This document shows positions 11,693 to 22,742 of a stretch of 64,000 nucleotides of DNA, piece by piece. Each line of letters starts with the position of its first letter. The first letter of the stretch is position 1. The notes under the pieces are model-generated. The model searched no databases and was not told the origin of the DNA. It saw only the letters and a program-made list of their open reading frames with translations. The DNA lies in contig NZ_UAPU01000006.1 of assembly GCF_900445255.1 (NCBI RefSeq), forward strand, positions 1 to 64,000. The letters run 5' to 3'. The DNA is from Anaerobiospirillum thomasii. Lineage in GTDB: Bacteria; Pseudomonadota; Gammaproteobacteria; Enterobacterales; Succinivibrionaceae. The position numbers and the translations under genes are program-made.

Positions 11693-12844
11693 CTAAAAAG
11701 TAAAATATTTACCCTGCCCTTTTAATGGCTCTGCATTGAGACAAGATTCTACGAAATCGGACCATGACTGCATCAGCTCACGGCGCTCATCCAATCTCTG
11801 TGATCGGTTATAGGCCAGCTCTGTGCTTGATGCTGTTAAATGGGCAAGACACATCTCAGATAAGTCATGATCATATCTCTGCTCCTGAAACCAAGTGCGC
11901 CCTATTGACCTAATGCCATGGGGTACAAGAATGTCTTTAAACCCTCTTGTCCTAAAGAATTTTTCAGCTAAGGCTGTAGTCAGTGGTTGCCCTGGCTTTG
12001 ATGAAGGAAATAGCCACTCATTAATCTGCATGCCCTTACGTCTTTTAAGCAGCGCATAAAGCTGATCGCTAATTGGTATAACATGCTCCCTTTTCATTTT
12101 CATGAGAGCTGAGGGCAGTGTGATGACTCTATTATCTAAATCAATGTAATCCCATTTTAAGCTTATATACTCATTAGGTCTTAGCAGCGTGTAAAACCCT
12201 GTAAGAGTGATGTCAAAAATTGAAGGGCTGTGGATCTGCTCTTGCTTAAACTTCTGTAGGATCTCTGCCAAATTGTCAGGGTGAACAGATGGCATAGGCT
12301 TGGCTCTAGGTGGTGGCACAATCTTGTTGATGCCCTGAAACTTATAGCTGTCTGCATAGCCACTGTTTACGGCGTACACTTCTAACTGTTTCAGCCAAAT
12401 AGCCAAACGCTTAGCGCTTTCAAGTTTCTGCGTGCCGTTGGCTGTATATTTCTTTATTTCATTGCCTATCTGTACAGTCGTAAGTGAATGAAAGGGCAGA
12501 TGCCCAAACTTGGCCACTAATCCATTTAGACGCAGCTTAACGTTTTTAACATCTTTTATCTGCTTGGCCTTAAACTCAATCCATTCATCGTACACGTCTT
12601 TAAATGTTTTGACGCTGCCACTTTCTACCCCTTGAAGGCTGTCTATGTACTCCTTGGCCAATTGTCTTGCAGTGGCAATAGACATTTCAGGATAGGAGCC
12701 TAGGGTCTTGGTAAAGATTTTATTGTTTATCTTTTTTCTAACAATAAAGCTTTTTGTTCCACTCCCTAGCACCCTCACATACAGCCCTTTACCGTCTGCA
12801 AGTGATCCACTCTTTAAATTCTTGATTTGAATAGCAGTAATCAT
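11693..12844 (-). CDS. P4-type tyrosine integrase, 383 aa
   Basis: The N-terminal ~75 residues are the arm-binding DUF4102 domain (LADGKGLYVRVLGSGTKSF, KTLGSYPEMSIATARQLA). The catalytic domain shows the tyrosine-recombinase residues in order: Arg in LLRPNEYISLKW (~220), HGIR box in VPHGIRSIGRTWF (~310), His in MCLAHLTASS (~337) and the nucleophile in ELAYNRS (~348). Length is normal. The gene lies about 220 bp from the 3' end of tRNA-Ser(GCT), transcribed away from it, the usual arrangement for integration into a tRNA 3' end. It therefore defines the right boundary of the element that fills 1-13065. Confidence 0.93.
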   Translation of the reverse strand: MITAIQIKNLKSGSLADGKGLYVRVLGSGTKSFIVRKKINNKIFTKTLGSYPEMSIATARQLAKEYIDSLQGVESGSVKTFKDVYDEWIEFKAKQIKDVKNVKLRLNGLVAKFGHLPFHSLTTVQIGNEIKKYTANGTQKLESAKRLAIWLKQLEVYAVNSGYADSYKFQGINKIVPPPRAKPMPSVHPDNLAEILQKFKQEQIHSPSIFDITLTGFYTLLRPNEYISLKWDYIDLDNRVITLPSALMKMKREHVIPISDQLYALLKRRKGMQINEWLFPSSKPGQPLTTALAEKFFRTRGFKDILVPHGIRSIGRTWFQEQRYDHDLSEMCLAHLTASSTELAYNRSQRLDERRELMQSWSDFVESCLNAEPLKGQGKYFTF

Positions 12845-13065
12845 TGTGTGTCGCCTCTGTGGTGATCATGAAATCGTGATCACTCGTTAAAATGATCACT
12901 TTTTACAAAAATCGGTGATCATAGGTTACCACACGCCTGCATAGCAAAAAAGTCAATTGACATAGGTTGCAATGGGCTGAAACGGCAAAACGCTGATTTT
13001 ACAAGGATTTTATTTGTTGTTTTGAGTGGAGTTGAAAGGGTTTGATATAGGTTGAAAAGGCTTTG
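12845..13065. promoter_or_regulatory. Integrase upstream region with att-proximal repeats
   Basis: No gene is visible. The stretch contains several ATAGGTT-type motifs: GATCATAGGTTACC near 12917, GACATAGGTTGCAATGGG near 12959 and TTGATATAGGTTG at 13042-13054, plus TGGAGTTG at 13027. Repeats of GATCACT/GTGATCA occur just upstream of the integrase start (12865-12925) and look like operator or excisionase sites. Integrase arm-type sites are expected here. The core crossover site should be the tRNA 3' end. Confidence 0.45.
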
Positions 13066-13159
13066 TGGCGGATAGAGAGGGATTCGAACCCTCGATACAA
13101 CTTTTAGGTCGTATGCTCCCTTAGCAGGGGAGTACCTTCAGCCTCTCGGTCATCTATCC
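13066..13159 (-). tRNA. serV: tRNA-Ser(GCT)
   Basis: Read on the minus strand: acceptor arm GGATAGA pairing with TCTATCC, discriminator G (serine identity) and encoded CCA at 13068-13066. The anticodon arm CTCCC-CTGCTAA-GGGAG shows anticodon GCT (reads AGC/AGU), followed by a long variable arm typical of tRNA-Ser and a T arm containing GGTTCGAATCC. In E. coli tRNA-Ser(GCU) also follows csrA, so the location is ancestral. Its 3' end is the likely attachment site for the integrase at 11693-12844. Confidence 0.95.
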
Positions 13160-13235
13160 GCTGATGGGTCTGTATTTTCTAATTTTTATGATTCTTTGTC
13201 AAGATTTATTTTGCTATTTTTACATACCCATGAAC

Positions 13236-14672
13236 TTAAGCCTTGATTGTAACATCAATTTTGTGCGGTATTAAAAAGTCTTTCGTCATATGGTGTGTAT
13301 TGTAAATTTTATCGACCAGGAGGCTTACGTCCTTTTTAAGATCTATATCCCTTTGTGATGGTTTAGTTCGCATCATAGAATCTAAAAGACCTTCAAACTT
13401 GCTGATCTCATTGTATATTGTAGACTTAGCGCCTTTGACCATGGCTTTTAACAATGGTCCTATATCTCTGATAGAGGAAGCCATCTTTAACAGAGATATT
13501 TCCCGTTTTTTACGTTGGTCATCTCTTTTCTTTTTCTGAAGCTGTTTTGCTATAAGCTTTTTGATGAGGTATGAGCCAATACTTGCATAAATAAAGAGCA
13601 GGATAATTTCTTTGATGGACGAATTGATAGAGCAGAGGCTGTTGCTACTTTTAAGTGCTTTAAACATGATCTCGCAGGACCAGCGCGTCCTGTAAGTATC
13701 AGCTATAACTGATGCTGCTACACGGCTTGCATCTATGTTGGTGATGAAATAATTAAATTTATCATCAACAGGATTATAGATACGAATCATCCTTAAAACG
13801 GTATCATCGTTAACCTGCACAGCCATATCAACCAGAGGATATTTGCTGCCATTTAAGTGCTGACATGGTTTGCATCCTTCAAATTCATGTAACGTGGCTC
13901 CGTTGCCATCCATTGCATGAATAATCTTATAGGCGCAATTCTCCTTGCCTCTGAATATAAAATAATGCCCCTTGGATATAAGTAGCAAATATAAAGCTTC
14001 AGATACATATCCCCTGTCGCACAGATATAACACCTGCTCATAGATATCTGGTGACAGGTGCTCTCTTTCATTGGCTACAGCCTCCGTAATATCAATATGT
14101 GTAGGCATATTGTTTACAATAGAAAACCCCGTATGCAGTTTAATAGCGGCAGATTTTTTATCAGGGTTGGTCTTGTCAGGATTACGTGTTTTAGCCTTGC
14201 AGCTAAAGTTGTCATAGGCTGAGTATCTAAGGGAGATTTCAGAGCCGTCCACCATGATAATATCATTAACACCGACACTCTGCCTGTAAGCCTCAAGCAG
14301 TTTCAGACCAGTTTCATTAGTATCGTCTTTAACAAGCATAGAGAGGTTTTCTATAGTATTCTTCATAACTTCAAGCAGTCCCTCTGAACGCAGACGGTTG
14401 TGAAGAGCCTTTGAAGATATATCAATGCCAAATATGTCAGAATAGCACTTATGAAATCCATTTAAAGTAAAAGTTATATTGTTAGAGTTTTGGTTAGTAG
14501 AGGCATATGTTAAAAGAGCTGAGAGAAGTTCAGCTATTGTAACTTTTCTTTGCCTTTTGAGTGTGCCATTTTTTCTGGCAAAATTATTAATAAGCTCTTT
14601 TCTGAAGACGGTTAAAATATTTAAGAGTTCAGCTCTTTGAATATAGAGATTAATTTGAGATAATAAAGACAT
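13236..14672 (-). CDS. IS4-family transposase, 478 aa
   Basis: DDE transposase with catalytic Asp in IIMVDGSEISLRY (~139), Asp in YLCDRGYVSEAL (~217) and Glu in TRWSCEIMFKALKSS (the Y-(2)-R-(3)-E-(6)-K pattern of IS4 family). The longer frame begins at 14756, but ATG 14672 has AAAGGAA at the right distance and starts MSLLSQINLY like a typical N-terminus, so I prefer it. No frameshift is visible. I could not define terminal inverted repeats. It sits between the csrA terminator and tRNA-Ser(GCT), a pair adjacent in related genomes. A decayed relative lies at 61772-62482. Confidence 0.9.
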   Translation of the reverse strand: MSLLSQINLYIQRAELLNILTVFRKELINNFARKNGTLKRQRKVTIAELLSALLTYASTNQNSNNITFTLNGFHKCYSDIFGIDISSKALHNRLRSEGLLEVMKNTIENLSMLVKDDTNETGLKLLEAYRQSVGVNDIIMVDGSEISLRYSAYDNFSCKAKTRNPDKTNPDKKSAAIKLHTGFSIVNNMPTHIDITEAVANEREHLSPDIYEQVLYLCDRGYVSEALYLLLISKGHYFIFRGKENCAYKIIHAMDGNGATLHEFEGCKPCQHLNGSKYPLVDMAVQVNDDTVLRMIRIYNPVDDKFNYFITNIDASRVAASVIADTYRTRWSCEIMFKALKSSNSLCSINSSIKEIILLFIYASIGSYLIKKLIAKQLQKKKRDDQRKKREISLLKMASSIRDIGPLLKAMVKGAKSTIYNEISKFEGLLDSMMRTKPSQRDIDLKKDVSLLVDKIYNTHHMTKDFLIPHKIDVTIKA

Positions 14673-14833
14673 AGCAAGTTTTCCTTTGTTTGGTTTGGTT
14701 TGGTATATTATACCATGGAAACTTGCTATACCCCATAAAAATCCTTTATAAAACAATCTGTTAGATCGTTTTTAATACTTCTAACAACCTCTTTTTGTAT
14801 CAGAATTGTATGTTTCCAAAAAAATCAAACAAA

Positions 14834-14887
14834 AAACCCGCATCGAGGTCTTTTGCACTAATTTTTAGCACGATAGAATGCGGGTTT
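14834..14887 (-). terminator. Terminator downstream of csrA
   Basis: AAACCCGCAT (14834-14843) pairs with ATGCGGGTTT (14878-14887) across a 34-nt loop. Read on the minus strand the stem is followed by TTTTTTG, so it ends csrA transcription. Confidence 0.6.
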
Positions 14888-14938
14888 GCGGAATGATTTT
14901 AAGCCAAAAACTTCTGGATTTTAATAAATGCTTAAAAA

Positions 14939-15145
14939 TCAAGACTTTACTAAGATCCTAGGTATGCTATTTTTAAATTCTTTTTCCCCATGATCAGATA
15001 ATAGCTCAGTTATACGCTCTACAGATATAGAGGCAGGAGCCTCTATACCAAGTTTAACTTTACCCTGTTTGGCATCTATAATAGTTACAGTAATATCCCC
15101 TCCAATGCGAAGCTTCTGCCCTTTTTTCTGGGATATTACCAACAT
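14939..15145 (-). CDS. csrA: Carbon storage regulator CsrA
   Basis: The start at 15145 gives the 68-residue protein MLVISQKKGQKLRIGGDI..., the standard CsrA N-terminus; the longer open frame to 15274 lies inside alaS and is not used. Residues VKLGIEAP(A)SISVERITELL carry the conserved GIEAP motif and the RE/RI helix that contacts GGA motifs in mRNA leaders. CsrA is a dimeric post-transcriptional regulator of carbon flow, motility and biofilm genes. It begins 1 nt after the alaS stop, so it is translationally coupled to it. The C-terminal tail (NSIPRILVKS) differs from enterobacterial CsrA. Confidence 0.95.
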   Translation of the reverse strand: MLVISQKKGQKLRIGGDITVTIIDAKQGKVKLGIEAPASISVERITELLSDHGEKEFKNSIPRILVKS

Positions 15146-15146
15146 A

Positions 15147-17774
15147 TTACAGTCTCTCCACCAGCCAGTCTTTTGCAGCCTTGAGAGCAGCATTAAGACC
15201 ATCTGGGTTATTACCACCGGCCTGAGCCATATCAGGTCTGCCACCACCCTTGCCATCAACAAGAGCAGCTGCAACGTTAACTAAATCACCTGCCTTTATC
15301 TTAGAGGTAAGATCCTTAGTAACACCTGCAATCAGATTAACCTTGTCATTCTCTACAGAACCAAGTACTAAAGCACAGCTCTTTAGAGTATTCTTAAGCT
15401 CATCTGCAGCAAGACGCAGTTCACGCATAGAGTAGCTATCAACTAAAGATACTACTGTCTTTACACCATTGATATCTTCAGCGCCTTTGGCAAGAGTTGA
15501 AGCCTCAAAATGTACCACCTTCTCCTTTAACAGCATATTCTTATGCTCTAAAGACTGAGTATGGCCAATGAGGTTTTTAACCTTTTCTACAACTGAGAAG
15601 TTATCGGTCTTTAAGATATTGCAGGCCTGATTTACAGCCTTAGTAATTGCCTGCTGATAGGCAATAGCAGCTGCGCCTACCATAGCCTCAACACGTCTTA
15701 CGCCTGATGCTATAGACTCATCACTTACTATAATGAAATAGCCAAGATCACCTGTTCTCCTGGCATGGGTACCGCCACACAGCTCTTTTGAGAATGAGCC
15801 CATAGAGAGCACACGTACATCGCCTTCGTATTTTTCATCAAATAAGGCCATAGCGCCACACTGCTTGGCTTTTTCAAGATCCATAACCTCAGTGACAATC
15901 TCAACGTTGTTGCAGATCTGCTCGTTGACAAGAGCTACAATTTTTAATCTCTCATCCATGGTCATAGGCTGTGGATGTGAGTAGTCAAAGCGCAGACGAT
16001 CTGGACCTACAGATGAACCCTTCTGATAGACGTGATCACCTAAAACCTCACGTAAAGCTGCGTGCAGCAGGTGAGTAGCACTGTGGTGTGCTGCAATGTT
16101 TTTACGTCTTGTCTCATCAACACAGGCCTCTACAGTATCACCAAGGCTGAACTGACCTAACTCAACACGGCCAATATGAATAGTAGCCTGACCTACATGC
16201 TTAGTATTCTTGACAATAAAGCGATTGTTGGCACCAAGATTTAGCACACCTGTATCGCCAATCTGACCGCCCATCTCACCATAAAATGGAGTCTTATCAA
16301 GAACAATTACAGCCTCTTCATCAGTAAGGACTGAGTCTACTGCCTCATTATCCTTAAACATGGCTACAATTTTGCCACTGTCCTGTAATGTATCATAACC
16401 CTGGAACTTGGTAATTTCAGTAAGCTTGAGCTCTTTATTGTAATCAACACCAAAGGAGGATGAGGCCTTAGCACGCTCTCTTTGAACCTGCATCTGAGTC
16501 TCAAAGCCTTCCATATCAACAATATAGCCTCTGTCTCTTACCACATCCTGTGTTAAGTCTGCAGGGAAGCCATAGGTATCATAGAGCTTAAAGACAACTT
16601 CACCAGGAATTGTGCGCTCGGCACCTAATTTCTCAAGCTCGCTGTCTAAAAGAGCAAGACCTCTGTCAAGAGTATTTAAGAACTGCTCTTCCTCTTTCTT
16701 TAATGTTCTTTCAATTAAAGCTCTCTGCTCTATGAGCTCAGGGTAGGCATTACCCATAAGCTCGGAAAGCTTATCTATAAGCTTATAGAAAAATACATCC
16801 TTGGCGCCTAACATTCTGCCATGACGTACGGCACGTCTTATGATACGGCGCAGTACATAGCCACGACCTTCATTTGAAGGCAGAACACCGTCTGCAATCA
16901 AGAATGAGCATGATCTTATGTGATCTGATATAACGCGCAGTGACTTGTTTGACAGATCGGTGGCACCGACAATTTTGGCACTCTCTTCAATAAGAGCACG
17001 GAACAGATCGATGTCATAGTTTGAGTGTACACCCTGCAGCACAGCAGCAATACGCTCAAGACCTAAACCATTGTCAATCATCGGTTTTGCAAGCTTCTCA
17101 AAGGTGCCGTCGGCAAGACGGTTATACTGCATAAACACGATATTCCAGATCTCAATATATCTGTCACCATCTTCCTCAGGTGAGCCTGGAGGGCCACCCC
17201 ATACGCCAGGACCGTGATCATAGAAAATCTCAGAGCAAGGACCGCAAGGACCTGTATCGCCCATCTGCCAGAAGTTATCTGAATTGTACTTGCCGCCTTT
17301 GTTATCACCTATGCGGATAATACGCTCATCAGGTACGCCTATTTCATTTTTCCAGATGTCATAGGCCTCAGTATCCTCAAGATAAACAGTAACAGTCAGT
17401 GACTCCTTTGGCAGTTTGAAGCCTTCAGTTAAAAGAGTCCAGGCATAATAGATAGCCTCTTTTTTAAAGTACTCGCCAAAGCTGAAGTTACCTAACATCT
17501 CAAAGAAGGTATGATGTCTTGCTGTATAACCTACGTTATCAAGATCATTCTGCTTGCCGCCTGCTCTTACGCATTTTTGAGCAGTGGTGGCATTCATATA
17601 GGCACGCTTTTCCTTGCCAAGATAAATGTCTTTAAACTGATTCATACCTGCATTGGTAAAGAGCAGGGTTGGGTCATTGTATGGAACTAATGAACTTGAA
17701 CGCACAATTTCATGATTGTGTGATTTAAAGAATTGAAGATACGTATTACGTATCTCATCTGTTGTCATATACAT
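15147..17774 (-). CDS. alaS: Alanyl-tRNA synthetase
   Basis: Full-length (875 aa) class II synthetase charging tRNA-Ala. Visible are the N-terminal [23 protein letters not shown] motif 1 region, motif 2 around [16 protein letters not shown] and [19 protein letters not shown], the editing-domain zinc site [14 protein letters not shown] (~565) with [13 protein letters not shown] (~665), and a C-terminal glycine-rich [12 protein letters not shown] in the C-Ala domain. The gene follows recX with about 50 nt between and is coupled to csrA, the usual gammaproteobacterial order. Confidence 0.98.
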   Translation of the reverse strand: MYMTTDEIRNTYLQFFKSHNHEIVRSSSLVPYNDPTLLFTNAGMNQFKDIYLGKEKRAYMNATTAQKCVRAGGKQNDLDNVGYTARHHTFFEMLGNFSFGEYFKKEAIYYAWTLLTEGFKLPKESLTVTVYLEDTEAYDIWKNEIGVPDERIIRIGDNKGGKYNSDNFWQMGDTGPCGPCSEIFYDHGPGVWGGPPGSPEEDGDRYIEIWNIVFMQYNRLADGTFEKLAKPMIDNGLGLERIAAVLQGVHSNYDIDLFRALIEESAKIVGATDLSNKSLRVISDHIRSCSFLIADGVLPSNEGRGYVLRRIIRRAVRHGRMLGAKDVFFYKLIDKLSELMGNAYPELIEQRALIERTLKKEEEQFLNTLDRGLALLDSELEKLGAERTIPGEVVFKLYDTYGFPADLTQDVVRDRGYIVDMEGFETQMQVQRERAKASSSFGVDYNKELKLTEITKFQGYDTLQDSGKIVAMFKDNEAVDSVLTDEEAVIVLDKTPFYGEMGGQIGDTGVLNLGANNRFIVKNTKHVGQATIHIGRVELGQFSLGDTVEACVDETRRKNIAAHHSATHLLHAALREVLGDHVYQKGSSVGPDRLRFDYSHPQPMTMDERLKIVALVNEQICNNVEIVTEVMDLEKAKQCGAMALFDEKYEGDVRVLSMGSFSKELCGGTHARRTGDLGYFIIVSDESIASGVRRVEAMVGAAAIAYQQAITKAVNQACNILKTDNFSVVEKVKNLIGHTQSLEHKNMLLKEKVVHFEASTLAKGAEDINGVKTVVSLVDSYSMRELRLAADELKNTLKSCALVLGSVENDKVNLIAGVTKDLTSKIKAGDLVNVAAALVDGKGGGRPDMAQAGGNNPDGLNAALKAAKDWLVERL

Positions 17775-17826
17775 ATTGATTAAAGTTCCTATTTAAAGCT
17801 TATATATAACTTTTAATTATACATTG

Positions 17827-18300
17827 TTACTTAGGTAAATTCATATACTCATTTAAAGCACCAATGCACTGATCCTTTAAAAAACCGCGTCGCTGCAGAA
17901 AACTTAAAGCTTTAAGGCGCATCTGATAGTCAAGCTCACTCTCACCATACTTTTTTACAAGAGCCTCAAAGGCCATGCTCTGCCAGTTGTGACTGTCAAT
18001 AAAATCCTGCAAAAGCTCTTTGCCAATTCCCTTGAGTCTTGCAGCATAGACAAGCTTTAATGGGCCATAGTGACAGGCATAATAATGTCTTGAGAGCATG
18101 TCTGCATATCTTGTATCAGACTGATAGCCAGAGTCTATACAGCGTGACAGTGCATTTTTGGCAGATACCAGACTGTAGCGCTGTGTAAGCTTTTTTAAAA
18201 GTTCGCTTTTAGAGTATTCGCGACGTGTTAAAAGATGCAGTGCAGCATTAAATGCTGCACTGTCATCATTTATCTTTTCTTTTGAGCCTTTATAGATCAT
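17827..18300 (-). CDS. recX: RecA regulator RecX
   Basis: A 157-residue helical protein with the RecX three-repeat pattern: [19 protein letters not shown] (~18-36), then [20 protein letters not shown], and [20 protein letters not shown]. RecX binds RecA filaments and limits their extension. The start at 18300 overlaps the end of recA by 11 nt, so expression is coupled to recA, as in many proteobacteria. Similarity between RecX homologues is low; identification rests on pattern plus position. Confidence 0.9.
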   Translation of the reverse strand: MIYKGSKEKINDDSAAFNAALHLLTRREYSKSELLKKLTQRYSLVSAKNALSRCIDSGYQSDTRYADMLSRHYYACHYGPLKLVYAARLKGIGKELLQDFIDSHNWQSMAFEALVKKYGESELDYQMRLKALSFLQRRGFLKDQCIGALNEYMNLPK

Positions 18301-19465
18301 CTGGAATTTCAGTAATCAGATCTTCATCATCAAGATCAGGTAATGATGCCGCATCAAGATCATCGGCAGGAGCTGCAGTACCAATTTCAACTGTATCTGC
18401 ATAATCAGAGCTGTTTTTATAATACTCTCTGATCTTCTCCTCAATTTCATCTGCAACCTCAGGATGCTCATCAAGATAACGCATGGCATTGACCTTGCCC
18501 TGTCCTATCTTGGCACCGTTATAGCCAAACCAGGCACCGGTCTTATCCACAATCTTGGCCTGCACACCAAGATCTAAAAGCTCACCATTTTTGGCAATAC
18601 CATAATTAAAGAGGATCTGGAAGTTGGCCTGCTTGAAAGGAGGAGCCACCTTGTTTTTTACAACCTTAACCTTGGTTTCATTGCCAATTGGCTGATCTTT
18701 TTCTTTAATAACAGTAGACTTTCTGATATCAAGACGCACTGATGCATAGTATTTAAGCGCATTACCGCCAGTTGTGGTTTCAGGGCTGCCAAACATAACG
18801 CCGATTTTCATACGCAGCTGATTGATAAATACCACCATGCAGTTGGCCTGCTTGATTGTACCTGTAAGCTTACGCAGAGCCTGTGACATCAGACGAGCCT
18901 GCAGACCCACATGGTTATCACCCATGTCGCCTTCAATTTCAGCCTTTGGCACCAGGGCTGCAACAGAGTCGATAATAATTACATCAACAGCATTTGAGCG
19001 CACTAAGGTTTCACAGATATCAAGTGCCTGCTCGCCTGTATCTGGCTGTGAAATAAAGACATCTTCAATCTGCACACCAAGACGCTTGGCATAGACAGGA
19101 TCCAGAGCATGCTCAGCATCGATAAAGGCACAAACCTTGCCTTTTTTCTGAGCCTGAGCAATAAGCTCCAATGTCAATGTAGTCTTACCAGATGATTCAG
19201 GTCCGAAGATTTCAATAATACGGCCCATTGGCAGACCGCCAATGCCAAGAGCAATATCCAATGTCAGTGATCCTGTAGGAATAGCCTCTATGTCCTCAAG
19301 CTCACTCTGACCAAGACGCATGATAGCGCCCTTGCCAAACTGTCTTTCAATCTGCTCCATAGCTGCTTCAAGAGCCTTCTGCTTTTGTGGATCCTTGGTA
19401 AGATTAGCTGCAAGCTTGGCAGGGCCACCTGCACTTTCTTTTTTCTTTGCCTTTTCAGCTGCCAT
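18290..19465 (-). CDS. recA: Recombinase RecA
   Basis: 391-residue recombinase that forms filaments on single-stranded DNA and triggers LexA cleavage. Walker [11 protein letters not shown] (~85), Walker [13 protein letters not shown] (~160), the L1/L2 DNA loops ([24 protein letters not shown]...TTTGG) and the conserved KQ(RRAV) core are all present. The N-terminus has an extra lysine/alanine-rich segment of about 25 residues ([17 protein letters not shown]), and the C-terminus is acidic, both longer than in E. coli. I see no consensus LexA box in the 34-nt gap to pncC. Confidence 0.98.
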   Translation of the reverse strand: MAAEKAKKKESAGGPAKLAANLTKDPQKQKALEAAMEQIERQFGKGAIMRLGQSELEDIEAIPTGSLTLDIALGIGGLPMGRIIEIFGPESSGKTTLTLELIAQAQKKGKVCAFIDAEHALDPVYAKRLGVQIEDVFISQPDTGEQALDICETLVRSNAVDVIIIDSVAALVPKAEIEGDMGDNHVGLQARLMSQALRKLTGTIKQANCMVVFINQLRMKIGVMFGSPETTTGGNALKYYASVRLDIRKSTVIKEKDQPIGNETKVKVVKNKVAPPFKQANFQILFNYGIAKNGELLDLGVQAKIVDKTGAWFGYNGAKIGQGKVNAMRYLDEHPEVADEIEEKIREYYKNSSDYADTVEIGTAAPADDLDAASLPDLDDEDLITEIPDDL

Positions 19466-19499
19466 GTATTTTTTCTCCGTTTTTTACTTAAATTCTGTA

Positions 19500-20021
19500 T
19501 TAGAAACTCTCAGCCTGATAAGACTTGAGCTCTTTACCTTCAATAATTGCAATAAAGCCATCAAGAGCCTTTGCTACTGTAGCTTCTCTGACAGAGGATC
19601 TGTCACCTGTAAAATGACAGGTGCGCATATAAACCTGTCTTTTATCTGTTGCAAAGGCTATGCATACTGTACCTACAGGTTTTAAATCACTGCCACCAGT
19701 TGGCCCTGCAATACCAGAGACTGCAACACTGATTGTAGCATCTGACTTATTTAAAGCCCCTATAGCCATCTCTTTTACAGTCTGCAAACTGACGGCACCA
19801 TACTGCTGCAGTGTGCTGTCACTTACAGATAGCATCTGTTCTTTGGCTGTATTGGTATAGGTAATAAAGGCTCTGTCAAAGTAGGCAGAGCTGCCTGAAA
19901 TATCAGTTATAGCGCCTGAAATGAGACCACCGGTGCACGATTCAGCTGTTGTCAGAATAAAATTATTACTGTTGTGTAAGGTTTTCAGATGTAGCGCTTT
20001 AGCCGTAATACTGTCATTCAT
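19500..20021 (-). CDS. pncC: Nicotinamide-nucleotide amidase PncC (CinA C-terminal family)
   Basis: 173 residues covering only the CinA C-terminal domain: TTAESCTGGLISGAITDISGSS (~25-46) contains the catalytic Ser region, AFITYTNTAKEQML and AVSGIAGPTGGSDLKPVGTV are hallmark motifs, and the C-terminus is helical. The enzyme deamidates NMN to nicotinate mononucleotide in pyridine nucleotide recycling. Position upstream of recA is the standard one (ygaD in E. coli). The 34-nt gap suggests co-transcription with recA. Confidence 0.93.
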   Translation of the reverse strand: MNDSITAKALHLKTLHNSNNFILTTAESCTGGLISGAITDISGSSAYFDRAFITYTNTAKEQMLSVSDSTLQQYGAVSLQTVKEMAIGALNKSDATISVAVSGIAGPTGGSDLKPVGTVCIAFATDKRQVYMRTCHFTGDRSSVREATVAKALDGFIAIIEGKELKSYQAESF

Positions 20022-20144
20022 AAAATCAGTTGATTACATGTCTCTTTAAAACAATTTATTAAGGTCTTGCTTTTTTTAATGCTAAAATTGTACACATTTC
20101 AATAGTATTTTTAAAGCATATAAAAACCGGATAATTTAAATAAA

Positions 20145-22730
20145 ATGTCAGATAGCAAAGAACAGATAACTCCTCTTATGAAGCAGTATCTTGATATTAA
20201 AAGTCAATATCCAGATACATTGCTGTTTTTCCGTATGGGTGACTTTTATGAGCTGTTCTTTGAGGATGCAAAAAAAGTCTCATCGCTTCTTGATCTGACA
20301 CTGACCAAAAGAGGCAATATCAAAGGCGAGCCTATACCTATGGCAGGTATTCCCTATCATGCTGTAGACGGCTACCTCTCACGCCTTATAAAACAGGGTG
20401 TATCTGCTGTTATCTGTGAGCAAAGTGCAGCACCTGACGGCTCTAAAACCATTATGGTGCGCAATGTCTCTAAAATTGTCACCCCAGGAACTGTAACTGA
20501 TGAGGGTATTGCCCCTGACAGTCTTGATAACTCAATTGCCTGTATTTTCAAGGGCAAAAACTACTATGCCCTGTCAACTTTATCATTAAGCTCAGGATCT
20601 TTTACCACAGCTCTGGCCTCAGATATAAAAGGAATTGCCCTGTATCTTGACAAGGCAAGTCCTGTGGAGCTTTTATATCCTGAAAACTTTAAAGAAACAC
20701 AAATCTTTAGTGATATTGCCTGTATCAAGAAACTGCCGGTATGGAGCTTTGATCTTAAAAGCTGTTATAAGACTCTTTGCTCGCAGTTTAATACCAGCTC
20801 TCTTTTTGGTTTTGATATTGAAAATCTAGATGAGTGCATCAGCGCCTCAGGCGCCCTGCTCTCCTATGTCAAAGACACGCAGAATGTGTCACTGCAGCAT
20901 ATAAGAAATATTGTTCGCGATGAGCAGAGCAATTATGTAGTACTTGATAAATGCGCGCAGAGAAATCTTGAGCTTTTATCCAACCTGCGCGGTGAGGAGC
21001 AGGGCTCTTTATTAAATATTCTTGATAAGACCTTAACCCCTATGGGCTCGCGTCTTTTAAAAAAATGGCTGATTCAGCCGCTGCTAGATAACAGCAAAGT
21101 CAATAAAAGACTTGATATTATTGAAAATCTTTTAGATAGCTTTCCAAAGGAAAAACTTGAGGAGATATTAAGATCAATAGGCGATATTGAGCGTATTGTG
21201 GCCCGTGTGGCTTTAAATACAGCAAGGCCAAAAGATCTGTCTACTTTGCGTGATGCTTTAAATCTTATTCCTCAAATCAAAAATCTTATAGCAAAATATG
21301 GCAACAGCTCCATGTCAGACCTTGACAGCGCTCTTGTTGATCTTAAAGAGATACGTCAGCTGCTGCAAAGTGCCATTAAAGACACTCCATCTACTCTGCT
21401 GCGAGATGGCGGTGTAATTGCAGATGGTTACAATGCCCTTTTAGATGAGCTGCGCTCTTTAATGTCAGGCTCTGAGACTTTACTATCTGAAATTGAACAA
21501 AGAGAAAGAGAGGCCACAGGTATTAATACCCTCAAGGTCAATTTCAATCAGGTACACGGTTATTATATTGAAGTTACCAAATTAAACGGCGATAAGGTAC
21601 CAGATCACTATATAAGACGTCAGACTCTTAAAAACTCAGAGCGTTTTATAACACCAGAGCTTAAGGATCTTGAAGAGCGTACCTTAAATGCCAAGGCTCA
21701 GTCACTTGATATTGAAAAAGAGATATTTGATGGCATTATAGCCACACTGCAAAGTGAGATTCCTTCCCTTGATATGATTGCCAAGGCCATATCAGCCTTT
21801 GATATTCTTTTATCCTTTGCCAGGGTTTCAGAGCTTAACAATTACACAAGACCTGAGATTACATCACAGTCTGTAATTACAATAAACGAAGGGCGTCATC
21901 CTGTTGTTGAAAAATTAAACAGCAAACCATTTGTGGCCAATTCCATTGATTTTAATTCAAAAAAAGTATTTATTATCTCAGGCCCTAATATGGGTGGCAA
22001 ATCAACCTTCATGCGTCAGGTAGCTCTTATTACCATTATGGCGCGCATTGGCTGTTTCGTGCCGGCAGCAAGTGCCAGGATTGGACATATTGACAGAATC
22101 TTTACAAGAATAGGCGCCTCAGATGATCTCTCATCTGGCCGCTCCACCTTTATGGTGGAAATGGAGGAGGCTGCCAGCATTTTAAACAATGCTACAGATA
22201 ACAGTCTTGTGCTTATGGATGAGGTTGGACGCGGCACAAGTACCACAGAAGGTGCAGCCCTTGCTTTATCTATTGCAAGATATTTGTGCTCAAGCATTAA
22301 AGCCATGACCCTGTTTTCAACCCACTATGGCGAGCTTTTAAATTTAGACAGCAGTTATGCTATTGCACAGAATATCTGCTTTAAGGCTCAGGAGATTAAA
22401 AACAAAATTGTTTTTCTCTATCATGCCTATGAGGGTTCACAGTCATACTCTTATGGTATAGAAGTAGGCAAGCTTGCGGGGCTGCCTAATGCTGTTATTG
22501 ATCAGGCCAAAAAAGATATCAAAGATATTTTAGATAAGGGCTCAATTTCGCAGATACAAAATACTCTATCTGATGATTCTAAAGAGCATACTGAGCCTGG
22601 TGCCGATGCACATGAGAGAGATGATCTTAATACAGATATTATTGATACAATCAAAAGTGCTGATCTAAACTGCATGACGCCTCTTGAGGCTTTAAATCTT
22701 CTTTCTGCCTTGAAGGCCAGGATAAACTAA
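20145..22730 (+). CDS. mutS: DNA mismatch repair protein MutS
   Basis: 861 residues, full length. The N-terminal mismatch-binding motif is present ([19 protein letters not shown], Phe-x-Glu near residue 36-38), as are the connector and lever domains and the C-terminal ATPase: Walker [15 protein letters not shown] (~615), the [15 protein letters not shown] signature, Walker [14 protein letters not shown] and the STHYGELL switch. MutS recognises mismatches and recruits MutL. It diverges from pncC with about 120 nt between. The downstream gene starts 12 nt after the stop, so an unrelated surface-sugar gene is probably in its transcription unit. Confidence 0.98.
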   Translation: MSDSKEQITPLMKQYLDIKSQYPDTLLFFRMGDFYELFFEDAKKVSSLLDLTLTKRGNIKGEPIPMAGIPYHAVDGYLSRLIKQGVSAVICEQSAAPDGSKTIMVRNVSKIVTPGTVTDEGIAPDSLDNSIACIFKGKNYYALSTLSLSSGSFTTALASDIKGIALYLDKASPVELLYPENFKETQIFSDIACIKKLPVWSFDLKSCYKTLCSQFNTSSLFGFDIENLDECISASGALLSYVKDTQNVSLQHIRNIVRDEQSNYVVLDKCAQRNLELLSNLRGEEQGSLLNILDKTLTPMGSRLLKKWLIQPLLDNSKVNKRLDIIENLLDSFPKEKLEEILRSIGDIERIVARVALNTARPKDLSTLRDALNLIPQIKNLIAKYGNSSMSDLDSALVDLKEIRQLLQSAIKDTPSTLLRDGGVIADGYNALLDELRSLMSGSETLLSEIEQREREATGINTLKVNFNQVHGYYIEVTKLNGDKVPDHYIRRQTLKNSERFITPELKDLEERTLNAKAQSLDIEKEIFDGIIATLQSEIPSLDMIAKAISAFDILLSFARVSELNNYTRPEITSQSVITINEGRHPVVEKLNSKPFVANSIDFNSKKVFIISGPNMGGKSTFMRQVALITIMARIGCFVPAASARIGHIDRIFTRIGASDDLSSGRSTFMVEMEEAASILNNATDNSLVLMDEVGRGTSTTEGAALALSIARYLCSSIKAMTLFSTHYGELLNLDSSYAIAQNICFKAQEIKNKIVFLYHAYEGSQSYSYGIEVGKLAGLPNAVIDQAKKDIKDILDKGSISQIQNTLSDDSKEHTEPGADAHERDDLNTDIIDTIKSADLNCMTPLEALNLLSALKARIN

Positions 22731-22742
22731 TAAAGGTGTTGT

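Noticed and set aside
13200-14760. Terminal inverted repeats of the IS4-family element
   Set aside because: Candidate ends (near 13213 and 14745) share only a few bases around ACCC/GGGT; not convincing.
19466-19640. LexA box upstream of recA
   Set aside because: Only CTGT-N6-ACAG near 19605 was found inside pncC; the spacing is wrong for a LexA operator (N8).
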